DNA from: Lachnospiraceae bacterium | GTDB lineage: Bacteria > Bacillota > Clostridia > Lachnospirales > Lachnospiraceae | Direction: 5' to 3' | NCBI GenBank assembly: GCA_900766925.1 | Contig: CAAFXG010000182.1 | Coordinates: 1-19,787, forward strand | DNA length: 19,787 nt | Shown: positions 7,491-15,905 of the stretch, one piece after another | Numbering within the stretch: the first letter of the stretch is position 1 | Layout: each line of letters opens with the position of its first letter | The notes under the pieces: model-generated | Told to the model about the DNA's origin: nothing | The model's database searches: none | Seen by the model: the letters and a program-made list of their open reading frames with translations, nothing else | Translations under genes and position numbers: made by a program

Positions 7491-8693
7491 TCAAGAAATG
7501 TTTACAATTGACTTATATAATTCTATGTATTCAATAAATTTATTGTTCTTGTCAAAATCCATAGCACGGGCACGGCAAGCTTCTTTTGTAAATGGTCTGT
7601 GTATTCTTGTGAATTTAATTCGATCAACTAATTCATCAATGTTATCTTGTTCAACAACAAAACCGCATGTTTCATTAATGATTTCGGGACTTCCTCCCGT
7701 ATTGAATGTTACAATCGGAGTACCGCAAGCAATCGCCTCAATGTTTACAGTTGGGAATGTATCTTCTCGAGTCAGGTTTACGAACAAATCTGCAGCACAA
7801 TAGATATCAGACAGTTCCTGTTGATTCTGAGTTGTGTGTATAGATAATATCTGTTGTGGTAACAATTTATCAGATACTTCGTTTGTTCCGACAAGAACTA
7901 TTTTATAATCATTGGATAGCCTTTTTGACAATTCAACAAATGCGTCCAATCCTTTCTTATGTCCCCATCCAAAAGCTACGCCTAAAATAATAAACTTGTT
8001 TTCGAGTTGATACCTACTTCTAAAATCACTTTCATGAATATTAAAGATTTCAAGGTTTATGCCGTTATGGATTACTTTCAATGGATATCCTGACAGAAAT
8101 GATTCTTTAATTTTTGAAGCCATCCAATAAGAAGGTGACACTAGTGTAACGTTAGACAAACCTCCAAACCATTTTTTCTTTAATTTATACATCTGTCGAG
8201 AATTGTCTACATATACCTGTGGAAATTCGCGATATAATGGACACTTATAGCATTGTTTCTTCCATTTATCACACTTGATATAATCAAAATGCACGCAATG
8301 TCCAGTAAATGACCAGCAATCATGAAACGTCCAAACTACAGGTTTGTTATGCTTCTTTATATAATTCATAACTATGCCTATATTAATACAACCGTGAAGG
8401 TTGTGCAGGTGAATTATATCAGGGTCATAAGCCTCTACTTTCTTGATGAATCTCCACGTTTTATATATAGAGTATACACCCATCAATCCTGTTAACCGAC
8501 GAAATAACATGTCAATGACAGAAAAGAGGAAGGTGTTAAATTGGTATACGAAATATTTGCTTTCTAAAGGATGTGTAGAATATCCAAATGCCAGTCGATT
8601 TTCAAAACCCTTTTTCTCTGCAAGTTCAGCTGTTTCTATTGCAATTCTCGCAACGCTACCATATGGAGTTGTATTGATTGTTAATATCTTCAT
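7491..8693 (-). CDS. Family 4 glycosyltransferase
   Basis: A 400-residue GT-B fold enzyme. The N-terminal Rossmann half starts MKILTINTTPYGS and has HLHNLHG (96-102) and a WTFHDCWSFTGHC segment (121-133). The C-terminal half has REDTFPTVNIEAIACGTP (309-326), the donor-binding acidic motif region, and NTGGSPE. A Cys cluster (C133, C141, C148, C151) occurs in a subset of Bacteroidetes GT4 enzymes and might bind metal. The ATG at 8693 is chosen because the extension to 8747 adds 18 residues unlike the family. It probably acts at the cytosolic membrane face on the repeat unit. GC content is low. It is 75 bp downstream of the preceding GT2 gene. Confidence 0.9.
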   Translation of the reverse strand: MKILTINTTPYGSVARIAIETAELAEKKGFENRLAFGYSTHPLESKYFVYQFNTFLFSVIDMLFRRLTGLMGVYSIYKTWRFIKKVEAYDPDIIHLHNLHGCINIGIVMNYIKKHNKPVVWTFHDCWSFTGHCVHFDYIKCDKWKKQCYKCPLYREFPQVYVDNSRQMYKLKKKWFGGLSNVTLVSPSYWMASKIKESFLSGYPLKVIHNGINLEIFNIHESDFRSRYQLENKFIILGVAFGWGHKKGLDAFVELSKRLSNDYKIVLVGTNEVSDKLLPQQILSIHTTQNQQELSDIYCAADLFVNLTREDTFPTVNIEAIACGTPIVTFNTGGSPEIINETCGFVVEQDNIDELVDRIKFTRIHRPFTKEACRARAMDFDKNNKFIEYIELYKSIVNIS

Positions 8694-8768
8694 TGTAATT
8701 AATATTGTAAGTGCTCGATTTATGGTGTACGTAAAACAATTGATCACTACGTTTTTAGAATATAGGCT

Positions 8769-9695
8769 TCACTTAAAATACTTATTTAAATTGTTAAAGT
8801 TAGACACCCATCCATCTTTGCATCCGTTTAAAATCACGGAGATTCTTTTTATGTTATGTATTTTGATAAAGTAAAATCCATAGTAGAACAAAAATCCGAA
8901 TATTGCCCTAAATGCTTTAATGTTGCCATTAAAGGTGCGATTGTTGTATATAAGGTTTCTGATATAACAATATAACTTCCAATCATTATTAGGCAGTATT
9001 ATCGGGAATTTGTTAAAAGACAATACTTTATCTTGTCTATTCTTCGGATGATAGTGTATTGCTGCCAATACTGTTATAGGTGTAAATCCTGCTTTTAGAG
9101 CACGACCATGATAATTCTTTTCGTCACCCCAAATGAACATTTCAGTTTTTGGATAGCCTATTGTATCAATCAGCCTTTTTGAGTAGAGAATGCCATTAAA
9201 TGGAGAGGCCCAATTGTCAATAATACCATTATGCGCTTTCATTTTATCACAAAAAACTTCTATCTCATCAAATGATTCTGAAAACGCACATGTCCTTCTA
9301 TCGTCAGATGACAAAACTATCGGAGCAATATAATCATGTGTTCCGAGATACTTTACAAGTTCTTTTAAGCAATTAGCATCCGGTTCTCCGTCATCATCCA
9401 TGACCCAAAGTGCATCATAGACAGCATTTTCATTTGCAGTCTTCATTCCAAGATAAAAACCGCCAGCCCCTCCTTCGTTTTTGGTATTTAGAATGTATTT
9501 ATATTCTATACCGTTATCTATACAGTTATAGTACCCCCATTCTTTTACGGACTCCATTGTTCCATCTGTGCTTGCATTGTCTGTAATATATACGCAAACA
9601 GGCTTGAACGTTTGAGAAGCAACAGCCTTCAGGCACTTTTGAAGTAAGGCTTTCCTATTGTATGTAACAATAACACAAGCTATATTGATTTTCAT
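8769..9695 (-). CDS. Family 2 glycosyltransferase, candidate galactofuranosyltransferase
   Basis: A 308-residue GT2 enzyme with CVIVTYNR (7-14), DNASTDGT (39-46), NEGGAGGFYLGM (73-84) and MDDDGEPD (99-106) as the DxD region. The NEGGAGGF pattern is found in the GT2 subgroup that includes galactofuranosyl- and rhamnosyltransferases. The gene starts 2 nt after the glf stop, so it is almost certainly translated with UDP-galactopyranose mutase. That makes UDP-galactofuranose a plausible donor. The family assignment is direct; the Galf specificity is inference from the neighbour. Confidence 0.88.
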   Translation of the reverse strand: MKINIACVIVTYNRKALLQKCLKAVASQTFKPVCVYITDNASTDGTMESVKEWGYYNCIDNGIEYKYILNTKNEGGAGGFYLGMKTANENAVYDALWVMDDDGEPDANCLKELVKYLGTHDYIAPIVLSSDDRRTCAFSESFDEIEVFCDKMKAHNGIIDNWASPFNGILYSKRLIDTIGYPKTEMFIWGDEKNYHGRALKAGFTPITVLAAIHYHPKNRQDKVLSFNKFPIILPNNDWKLYCYIRNLIYNNRTFNGNIKAFRAIFGFLFYYGFYFIKIHNIKRISVILNGCKDGWVSNFNNLNKYFK

Positions 9696-9697
9696 GA

Positions 9698-10822
9698 TTA
9701 TATTTCTTTTAATGCGAACACCTGCTCGATAACAGGAGCCATATCATAATACTTATACTGACCAAGGCGGCCACCAAAGATCACATTCTGTTCTTGTGCG
9801 GCTAACTTACGATAGGCCTCTGCAAGCGCATTATTACGATCGTCATTAACTGGATAATAGGGCTCCATACCCTCCTTGTACTCCGTGGAGTATTCCTCTG
9901 AGATGACTGTCCTTGGACAATCATAGATTTCTTGTCCGAACATCTCGAAATGCTTGTGCTCTATTATGCGAGTATACGGCTCATCGTGACTGGTATAATT
10001 TACAACAGCATTACCTTGGTAATTTGGAGTGTCTTCAATGCGGTTCTTGAAACTGACTGTACGCCAATCAAGTTTGCCTAACCTAAAGTTAAAGTATTCG
10101 TCAATGGGCCCTGTGTAAACCAACTTTTCTGCATGTTTCCGCCAATCTTTATATTCGGACTGGAAGAAATCGACATTGGTTTTACACACTATGCCTTCGA
10201 GTAAACCATCTATTAACTTATTGTAACCTCCGATGGGAATTCCCTGGTAGCGGTCATTGAAATAATTATTGTCAAAGACCATACGGACAGGAAGTCGCTT
10301 GATGATGAATGCAGGAAGCTCCTTGCAATCCCGTCCCCACTGCTTTTCTGTATATTCCTTAATTAGCTTGTAGAAGATGTCCTTTCCTACAAGACATAGA
10401 GCTTGCTCCTCTAAATTCTGAGGTTCACGACCACCAAGTACGGCAACAGCCTCTGCCTTCTGCTCGGCAATCTTAGCCTTTGCCTTGGCTGGAGTATGTA
10501 CATCAGGCCACATACGGTTGAAGGTATTCATATTAAATGGCAAGTTGTACAGTTCGCCCTTATAATTAGCCACAGGACAGTTGGTATAACGGTTGAACTC
10601 CACGATAGAATTCACAAAATTCCATATCTCCTTATTATTAGTATGGAATATATGTGCACCATATTTATGCACGTTTATTCCCTCAATGTTCTCGCAATAG
10701 ACATTGCCGCCCAAGTGTGGTCGCTTGTCTATCACCAGGCATCTTTTCCCTTTCCTCTTGGCAAGGTACGCAAATGTGGCACCGAAAAGGCCAGATCCAA
10801 CTATGAGATAATCATATTTCAT
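9698..10822 (-). CDS. glf: UDP-galactopyranose mutase
   Basis: A 374-residue flavoenzyme that interconverts UDP-galactopyranose and UDP-galactofuranose in the cytosol using reduced FAD. The N-terminal dinucleotide-binding motif is VGSGLFG (G9, G11, G14), followed by RPHLGGN (35-40) and the family-typical HKYGAHIFHT (52-61). Further conserved stretches include YNLPFNM, EKQWGRD and a C-terminal GRLGQYKYYDM. Length matches bacterial Glf. Its ATG overlaps the stop of the pyruvyltransferase-family gene by 4 nt, indicating translational coupling. It implies that the polysaccharide contains galactofuranose. Confidence 0.97.
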   Translation of the reverse strand: MKYDYLIVGSGLFGATFAYLAKRKGKRCLVIDKRPHLGGNVYCENIEGINVHKYGAHIFHTNNKEIWNFVNSIVEFNRYTNCPVANYKGELYNLPFNMNTFNRMWPDVHTPAKAKAKIAEQKAEAVAVLGGREPQNLEEQALCLVGKDIFYKLIKEYTEKQWGRDCKELPAFIIKRLPVRMVFDNNYFNDRYQGIPIGGYNKLIDGLLEGIVCKTNVDFFQSEYKDWRKHAEKLVYTGPIDEYFNFRLGKLDWRTVSFKNRIEDTPNYQGNAVVNYTSHDEPYTRIIEHKHFEMFGQEIYDCPRTVISEEYSTEYKEGMEPYYPVNDDRNNALAEAYRKLAAQEQNVIFGGRLGQYKYYDMAPVIEQVFALKEI

Positions 10823-11949
10823 GATTGATAGCTATTTAATACTTTACGAATGAATTTCAGGGAATATTCACGATCCCTTCTGATAATACTCTCACAATTA
10901 TTATAATCAACATTCAAGTTATACTCTGGCCATAAAGTCTTACTTATAATACGTTCTGAAAGTCCAATTCTTTTTAGAAGATCTTGAGCCCTATGATTAT
11001 TATTATCATCTAACTCCAAACTATAAAAGGGTGTCTTATAGATAATTGAAAATACTATACCATGAAATGATGGAGTGAATACGCATTTTGCATACTTAAT
11101 GCTACCTAAGAAAATATCTTCACCTGCGTCTGGAATATATGTTACACAAGCATTGACCTTTGCCAGTTTGAATACATCGTTCTTGACTCCTTCTGAAAGA
11201 ACAAGAAGTCTACATCTTTGCTCAACCGCCAGTTTACATAATCTATCTAAAAACAGAGAGCAGTCTCGGATGTAATAAAGCATAATAAAGTCCTCATCAG
11301 GAAGTGGATTTGCAAACTCCAACTCATCATATATCGAAGGATCCGCTAATAAGGTGGGATCCAAAACTGTTTCCGCCCTATCTAACTGAGTGTACTTCTT
11401 TAAATCTGACTTAAGCGACTCTTCTCTAACACTGATGAAATGGAGATTTTTATATATGCTTTTTAAGTAAGCGATATTTTCAGGCGTAAATTCTATACTA
11501 CCTGCACTTATAGCGTAAGTTGCTTTAATGGAATTAGGTTTTGTGTCAAACTCTCCCATATATATATTGTCGAAACCACCAAGATTATTAGGATTCCATA
11601 GTTGATCACTACCTATGAAATAGACATCCTTGTCAATTGGTATTGTTTCGCAGAATATATCAGTATCTGTAATATGCTTAAGCATAAAACGTTTAAAATT
11701 GATTTCTCGATTCTTTAATATGGTATAGTTTCTAAATAAATACACTGCGTATTTAATACCTTTTAATGGGTTCCTACTTAATAATCGTCTCCAAGAAAAT
11801 GGCGCGTAATAATTATAAACCGCATCCTGCTTATATCGAATCATTTCAACTTCATGACCCATTGACTCTAATGTGCGTTTAAGAGCAAAAGGTTGTAACA
11901 TTGCTCCAAAGTTATAAGCAAAATATGTTGTTATAATACCAATCTTCAT
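10819..11949 (-). CDS. Polysaccharide pyruvyltransferase family protein
   Basis: A 376-residue member of the polysaccharide pyruvyltransferase family, which adds ketal-linked pyruvate from phosphoenolpyruvate to sugars of exported polysaccharides. It shows ITTYFAYNFGAMLQ (6-19), GSDQLWNPN (113-121) and, near the C-terminal third, PSFHGIVFSIIYKTPF with the conserved FHG. It lies 1 nt downstream of the FrhB-like Fe-S gene and overlaps glf by 4 nt. In Bacteroidetes this family very often pairs with FrhB-like proteins, suggesting a joint step. Members also include enzymes not proven to transfer pyruvate, so pyruvylation is likely but not certain. Confidence 0.9.
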   Translation of the reverse strand: MKIGIITTYFAYNFGAMLQPFALKRTLESMGHEVEMIRYKQDAVYNYYAPFSWRRLLSRNPLKGIKYAVYLFRNYTILKNREINFKRFMLKHITDTDIFCETIPIDKDVYFIGSDQLWNPNNLGGFDNIYMGEFDTKPNSIKATYAISAGSIEFTPENIAYLKSIYKNLHFISVREESLKSDLKKYTQLDRAETVLDPTLLADPSIYDELEFANPLPDEDFIMLYYIRDCSLFLDRLCKLAVEQRCRLLVLSEGVKNDVFKLAKVNACVTYIPDAGEDIFLGSIKYAKCVFTPSFHGIVFSIIYKTPFYSLELDDNNNHRAQDLLKRIGLSERIISKTLWPEYNLNVDYNNCESIIRRDREYSLKFIRKVLNSYQS

Positions 11950-11950
11950 A

Positions 11951-13195
11951 TTACTTCAGTATGGATAGTTCTTCTCTTCTTCTATTATTCATCTGTTCGA
12001 CTTTACTTTTCAATAGTACTTTTCGAATCGAAAAAATATACCTGTCGATACCACGTCGTATTTTACAAAGTATAGGATTTGAAAAATCCTGTTGTAAAAT
12101 AATCTTTTGCAATAATAGAGGCAGTTTCTTGATTGCATGAATATGTTTGCTTAAGTTAACTATATAAAGATTTTGAGGCATATAAAGGTTTTGATTTACT
12201 ATTGTAGCCTGCTCAAACGTAATTGGGATTTTAACAATGTTATTTGAAGAACATAGGAAATCTTTACCTTTTCTAGAGTTTGCAAGGACAAGAGAAGTTC
12301 CTTCACTATTCTGAAAACTCGACCTGTCTTTTTCCCAGTACCAGAAATCTCCTAATGTTATATCGGCTACCCTATCCATAACTGCGTAGCAGCACTTCGT
12401 GCAACTAGGTCGTAATACAGAATTTGTAAGAAATGCCTTGAACATAAAATCACGCGTGTCCGCATAGCAGCATGGTTTAATGCCATCTTCGTACTCATAG
12501 ACAGTTCTGTTTCCACGTTCCCACCCCTCGATCTTTGTACGGTAAGCAATAACTCTTTTTGCACCATTAAGTTTCATGGCCAACTCCCTCGTGTAATTTG
12601 ATGGTACTCCATGACATAAAATCTCAGCGGTCCATAAATGATTCAATAAATCTCCATCGTAATTTAAATAATGCAACAAACCTGCAATCTGACAGGATAC
12701 TCCTGTGAAAAAAACTTTTTTCCCTTCCTTCAACTTTTGCTTTACATCATTGTAAATTCCTACGCTGTAGCTTTGATGATATTTGGCACCTTGCAACTTG
12801 TGAATCTCAGAGACCTTGTCAATGCAAATGTGCCGAACAGTAGAATTATCGTCTAGTGTAGCACCAAAAACATATGCATTTTCCCTCGATAGAAATTCAG
12901 TAGCTAATTGAGCAAAAATGCCGCCAGACGCACTTCGCTTTATTAGGTCTTTATCTTTTGTCCATGAAGAATATAAATCCACTGAATTCCTATTATTTCT
13001 AATGATCTGTTCAGGGTGTAATATATGACAATTCTTTTCACATAGTCCACATGAGACACATATTGATTCATTGCACATGGGCATATAGAATCCATCAGCA
13101 TTCTCTTCTATAGTAAGTGCTTTTTTCGGGCAGGAATCTACACAAACGCCACATCCGCAGCACTTGTCAAAATTTGGCAAATTTGGTTTGGGCAT
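11951..13195 (-). CDS. FrhB-like 4Fe-4S protein (F420 hydrogenase/dehydrogenase beta-subunit family)
   Basis: A 414-residue protein with two N-terminal ferredoxin-type clusters, C12xxC15xxC18xxxC22 and C46xxC49xxC52xxxC56. SGGIF (90-94), GVSCQIAGL (165-173), LCHGVPS (193-199), LRPSCTKC (261-268) and DITLGDFW (278-285) follow, all hallmarks of the FrhB/F420-dehydrogenase beta family. It is probably a cytosolic flavin/Fe-S redox protein. The usual F420 role is unlikely in Bacteroidales; homologues in polysaccharide clusters have no established reaction that I can name. It follows wzx by 3 nt and precedes the pyruvyltransferase-family gene by 1 nt. The broken homologue at 2625-3840 shows the locus carries two such genes. 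Confidence 0.9.
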   Translation of the reverse strand: MPKPNLPNFDKCCGCGVCVDSCPKKALTIEENADGFYMPMCNESICVSCGLCEKNCHILHPEQIIRNNRNSVDLYSSWTKDKDLIKRSASGGIFAQLATEFLSRENAYVFGATLDDNSTVRHICIDKVSEIHKLQGAKYHQSYSVGIYNDVKQKLKEGKKVFFTGVSCQIAGLLHYLNYDGDLLNHLWTAEILCHGVPSNYTRELAMKLNGAKRVIAYRTKIEGWERGNRTVYEYEDGIKPCCYADTRDFMFKAFLTNSVLRPSCTKCCYAVMDRVADITLGDFWYWEKDRSSFQNSEGTSLVLANSRKGKDFLCSSNNIVKIPITFEQATIVNQNLYMPQNLYIVNLSKHIHAIKKLPLLLQKIILQQDFSNPILCKIRRGIDRYIFSIRKVLLKSKVEQMNNRRREELSILK

Positions 13196-13198
13196 ATC

Positions 13199-14728
13199 TT
13201 ATATTGTCTTAATTTTTAACATTACTGTTTTAACTATCAAATCTCGTTCTTTACGATTTAGTCCAATAAAAAATATGGAGAAAGAGGAAAGAAGGATACT
13301 AGTGCAAAGTACTGCTATAAATCTAATTAAAGGGTGAGTGATTACGAGAGATGCCATTAATGGAATTGGTATAGCAACAAGTGTGACAAAAAATGCACGT
13401 AAGATAACCTCCCTGAAATATAAACTGAATGGTAACTGAATTCTATCTTTTATGAGTAGTAATCTGACGAATATCATTATAAAATAAATGATTGTATAGA
13501 TTACGTATGCTGCAATAGGCGAAAATCCAAGATTAAATGCAACATAAGTTATTGGTATATCCAAGCCGACAATAATGCCTGTAACAATCTGATATTTTTT
13601 TATATCACCAGTGGCTTGTATTGCAACAACTAACGTGTTTGCAAATACTACTGTTAATGAAGATATGATGGATAATCTTGTAAAAATAACAGCATAATCA
13701 GGAACATTGCCAAGCCATACAGATAGTAGAGATTCTGTTTCTAGGCATAATGGAATTGCAAAGAAGAGCAGTAAAAAATATGAAAACTTGGCTCCTTTGC
13801 ATATCAGAGAATGCATATAGCTCAAATTGCCTGCGGCATAGTTTTTTGTGATTTGAGGATTTAATGCAGTTGTGAAATTATTCACAAATTGAGTAACCGC
13901 ACTATTCACTTGCTGAGCAATACCTCTTGCCGCGTTTACGGCAACTCCAAAGAAACCGTTGATTAACAAATTGATGCCATAATCACTAAGCAGAAATACA
14001 GAATTTCCAATAAAGTTCCAGCCTGCAAAGTTTGACATTTCTTTCAATAGAGGCTTATCTATTATGAATTTATATCTACACTCATCAAAATGTCTTGAGC
14101 AATACATACCATAAAACATGCGAAGTATAAGGGCTACAAATAGTTGTAGAACTGCAAAGGATACCAACCTGTCAAATATTGTGACATATATAGAATAGGC
14201 GACTATGAGTTTCAAAACAGCTTCAAAAATACTTATGTATGCAAATACATCCATTTTCTCATGAGCAATTATTGAAGCATTATATGGTATACTAAGCAAA
14301 TTAATTGCGAACGTTATTGCTGAGCAATGCAACACAAGAAGTGTGGCAGATTCTCTTCCAGAAGGTAAATTCATAACAGAAGTAATATACCATACTCCCA
14401 CGAATTCGATCAGCAACAACATAATAGCAGCCATTGCAAATTGAATGTTTACTGCTGTTGAAAAAACAATACGTAATTTATTATCGGATCCCTTACCTAA
14501 CTCAAAAGTTAAATACCTACTAATTGCTGTCGTAAGAGTGCCAGTTATAATTGAAAATAGTGCAACGAAACCTCCAACAACATTATATATACCATAATCC
14601 TCAACTCCTAATACGTTCAAAATTATTCTGCTTGTGAACAAACTTATGAACATGAGAAGAAGAGTACGCATATATAGGAATATCGTATTCTTCGCTATGC
14701 GCTTGTTATTTGCTGATGTATCTGACAT
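13199..14728 (-). CDS. Polysaccharide repeat-unit flippase (Wzx-like, MOP superfamily)
   Basis: A 509-residue multi-span membrane protein. The N-terminus (IAKNTIFLYMRTLL..., then LNVLGVEDYGIYNVVGG at about 37-53) matches the Bacteroidetes oligosaccharide flippase subgroup. About 12-14 hydrophobic segments follow, including a conserved GIAQQVNSAVTQFVNNF stretch. It would translocate the undecaprenyl-linked repeat unit across the inner membrane for the Wzy-like polymerase. It is the first gene of the visible operon; a 112-bp region with a hairpin and then the IS66 relic lie upstream. The ATG at 14728 is the natural start. Confidence 0.92.
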   Translation of the reverse strand: MSDTSANNKRIAKNTIFLYMRTLLLMFISLFTSRIILNVLGVEDYGIYNVVGGFVALFSIITGTLTTAISRYLTFELGKGSDNKLRIVFSTAVNIQFAMAAIMLLLIEFVGVWYITSVMNLPSGRESATLLVLHCSAITFAINLLSIPYNASIIAHEKMDVFAYISIFEAVLKLIVAYSIYVTIFDRLVSFAVLQLFVALILRMFYGMYCSRHFDECRYKFIIDKPLLKEMSNFAGWNFIGNSVFLLSDYGINLLINGFFGVAVNAARGIAQQVNSAVTQFVNNFTTALNPQITKNYAAGNLSYMHSLICKGAKFSYFLLLFFAIPLCLETESLLSVWLGNVPDYAVIFTRLSIISSLTVVFANTLVVAIQATGDIKKYQIVTGIIVGLDIPITYVAFNLGFSPIAAYVIYTIIYFIMIFVRLLLIKDRIQLPFSLYFREVILRAFFVTLVAIPIPLMASLVITHPLIRFIAVLCTSILLSSFSIFFIGLNRKERDLIVKTVMLKIKTI

Positions 14729-14774
14729 GTTGAATTTTACCTTACAAAGTAAGTACTCAAATTAGGGCATACCA

Positions 14775-14808
14775 CCATTTTAAGGCACTTTGTCAGTGCC
14801 TATAATGG
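14775..14808. repeat. Hairpin upstream of wzx
   Basis: A perfect 7-bp stem (aggcact at 14783-14789, agtgcct at 14795-14801) with a 5-nt loop is extended, after a short imperfect bulge, by ccatt/aatgg. This gives about 12 paired bases. It lies between the IS66 relic and the wzx ATG. It could be a leader hairpin, a terminator isolating the operon from upstream transcription, or a remnant of mobile-element DNA. No U-tract is obvious on the minus strand. Confidence 0.6.
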
Positions 14809-14840
14809 AGTGTGTTAAAGTTTCGGTGTTTGTTTTAACT

Positions 14841-15224
14841 TTAGATGGATGACAATCCGATGTTGGAGGGTGTCAAACTCAGAAAATCACGACACCCGTT
14901 AAAGATCTTTTTGAAAAACTCACCGAGATAATCCCAGCATGACATGCCGTGCAGCTTCACCGTAGAGATGACACTATGGTAGGCTGCGGCCATCTCAACT
15001 CCGGCATCACTTCCATAATGCAAAGAATTGTTACGCTGTGTTGTAAGTTTTCTGATGGTTCGTTCTGCAATATTATTATCTATTGGATAGTTTCCGTCCT
15101 TCTGGTAGGCAAAGATTCCGTCCCAGAACTTGTCCAGATAGTTCAAGGCTTCCGTAAGGTATGGACTTCGCTCCGACTCATCCTTTGCAAGTTCCATGTC
15201 AAGCCTTGACCTTAGCCTTATCAC
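14841..15224 (-). pseudogene. IS66 transposase C-terminal fragment (tnpC)
   Basis: A 127-codon frame matches the C-terminal part of IS66 transposases. It carries NYPIDNNIAERTIRKL (45-60), which includes the Glu of the catalytic triad, then the QRNNSLHYGSDAG region, and WDYLGEFFKKI near the end as in the IS66 C-terminal domain. The two upstream catalytic aspartates and about 200-250 residues of the central domain are missing, so it cannot be an active transposase. The apparent ATG is internal to the original gene. Confidence 0.88.
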
Positions 15225-15274
15225 TATCTCTTTCGTTTCAAAGCTTTGTCATCGCCTTCCACGTTCTTCAGGAC

Positions 15275-15613
15275 TTATTCCTTCCCAGTCTGCTTCTCCT
15301 TTCTTGCGAGCCCTTGGCATTGGTCACCGAACTTGTTCTTCCGTGCATATTTCAGCTGCTGGTCGAGCTTTCGGGCCTTCGCTTCTGCACGCTTGCGCTT
15401 TTCTTTCTCATTATATATCTCTTGCCTCATCCCGGCATTCTCTGCCTTTATCTCGGCAATGCTTCTCTGCAACTCGGCAAGTTGTTCCAACACATTGTTG
15501 TGGATGCCCTGAAACTCTTCGACTGCCAGTTCCATGGCGCGCTTGTCAAGGTCTAGTTCGTTGACTTTGTCCACCAGATAATGGATATATCTGTCTTTCT
15601 GATCTGCCGGCAT
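15275..15613 (-). pseudogene. IS66 transposase N-terminal fragment (tnpC)
   Basis: A frame of about 112 codons from the ATG at 15613 (MPADQKDRYIHYLVDKV) encodes the N-terminal coiled coil of an IS66-type transposase: an acidic/Lys-rich helix (residues about 10-85) and then LKYARKNKFGDQCQ, the basic segment preceding the zinc-binding region. It stops at 15275 through decay, 50 bp from the C-terminal fragment in another frame. The junction shows no clear homology, consistent with internal deletion plus frameshift. Confidence 0.8.
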
Positions 15614-15630
15614 ATCTTCGCTATAGTTGA

Positions 15631-15780
15631 TTATCTTGCGAGAGAACGTCTCCCTCGCCAGAAGTTCATGTCGTAGGGTACCTTGTTCCTCACACAGAAA
15701 TCCTGTATTGACACACCATGAGGCAATGCCTCTGCCTTGTACTGAAAGTAAAACCTTTCCAAATCTTCGCTGCTGTACAT
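15631..15780 (-). pseudogene. IS66 accessory ORF fragment (tnpA-like)
   Basis: From the ATG at 15780 the frame reads MYSSEDLERFYFQYKAEALP and continues into GVSIQDFCVRNKVPY. This matches the N-terminal helix-turn-helix of the small IS66 accessory protein, where the family has a G(V/L)SxxxFCxxNxVPY pattern. It then runs into unrelated residues and stops at 15631. Only about 37 residues are family-like, so the rest of tnpA and all of tnpB have been deleted. Confidence 0.7.
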
Positions 15781-15905
15781 AACCTGTAAAATTAAAATGC
15801 AGCAGCAAAAGTAAAACACTTATTCCATAGCCCGAATTGACTGCTTACAGCTGATTAACAGGTAGTTTCCAAAATGACCGTTTCGGTGGGAAATGTTGTT
15901 TTTAA

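Larger units (their letters stand above)
14820..15888. mobile_element. Decayed IS66-family element
   Basis: The interval contains remnants of tnpA, the tnpC N-terminus and the tnpC C-terminus in the right order on the minus strand, but no tnpB and no central DDE domain. It is about 1 kb against about 2.5 kb for intact IS66 elements. A 9-bp direct repeat (gtttcggtg) lies at 14820-14828 and 15880-15888, just outside the coding remnants, compatible with the 8-bp target duplication of this family. Terminal inverted repeats could not be recognised, so the boundaries are tentative. It separates the polysaccharide operon from the NACHT/RelA-like pair. Confidence 0.7.

Noticed and set aside
11951..13195. 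True coenzyme F420 hydrogenase subunit
   Set aside because: No FrhA/FrhG-like or F420 biosynthesis genes are nearby, and the context is polysaccharide synthesis; only the domain family is shared.
14729..14774. Bacteroidetes -7 promoter (TAnnTTTG) upstream of wzx
   Set aside because: Only near matches (around taatttg and tactttg) without a convincing -33 box; not supported.
15840..15905. Rho-independent terminator after the RelA-like gene (accg-aaa-cggt on the minus strand)
   Set aside because: The stem is only 4 bp and followed by a short T-run; too weak to call.
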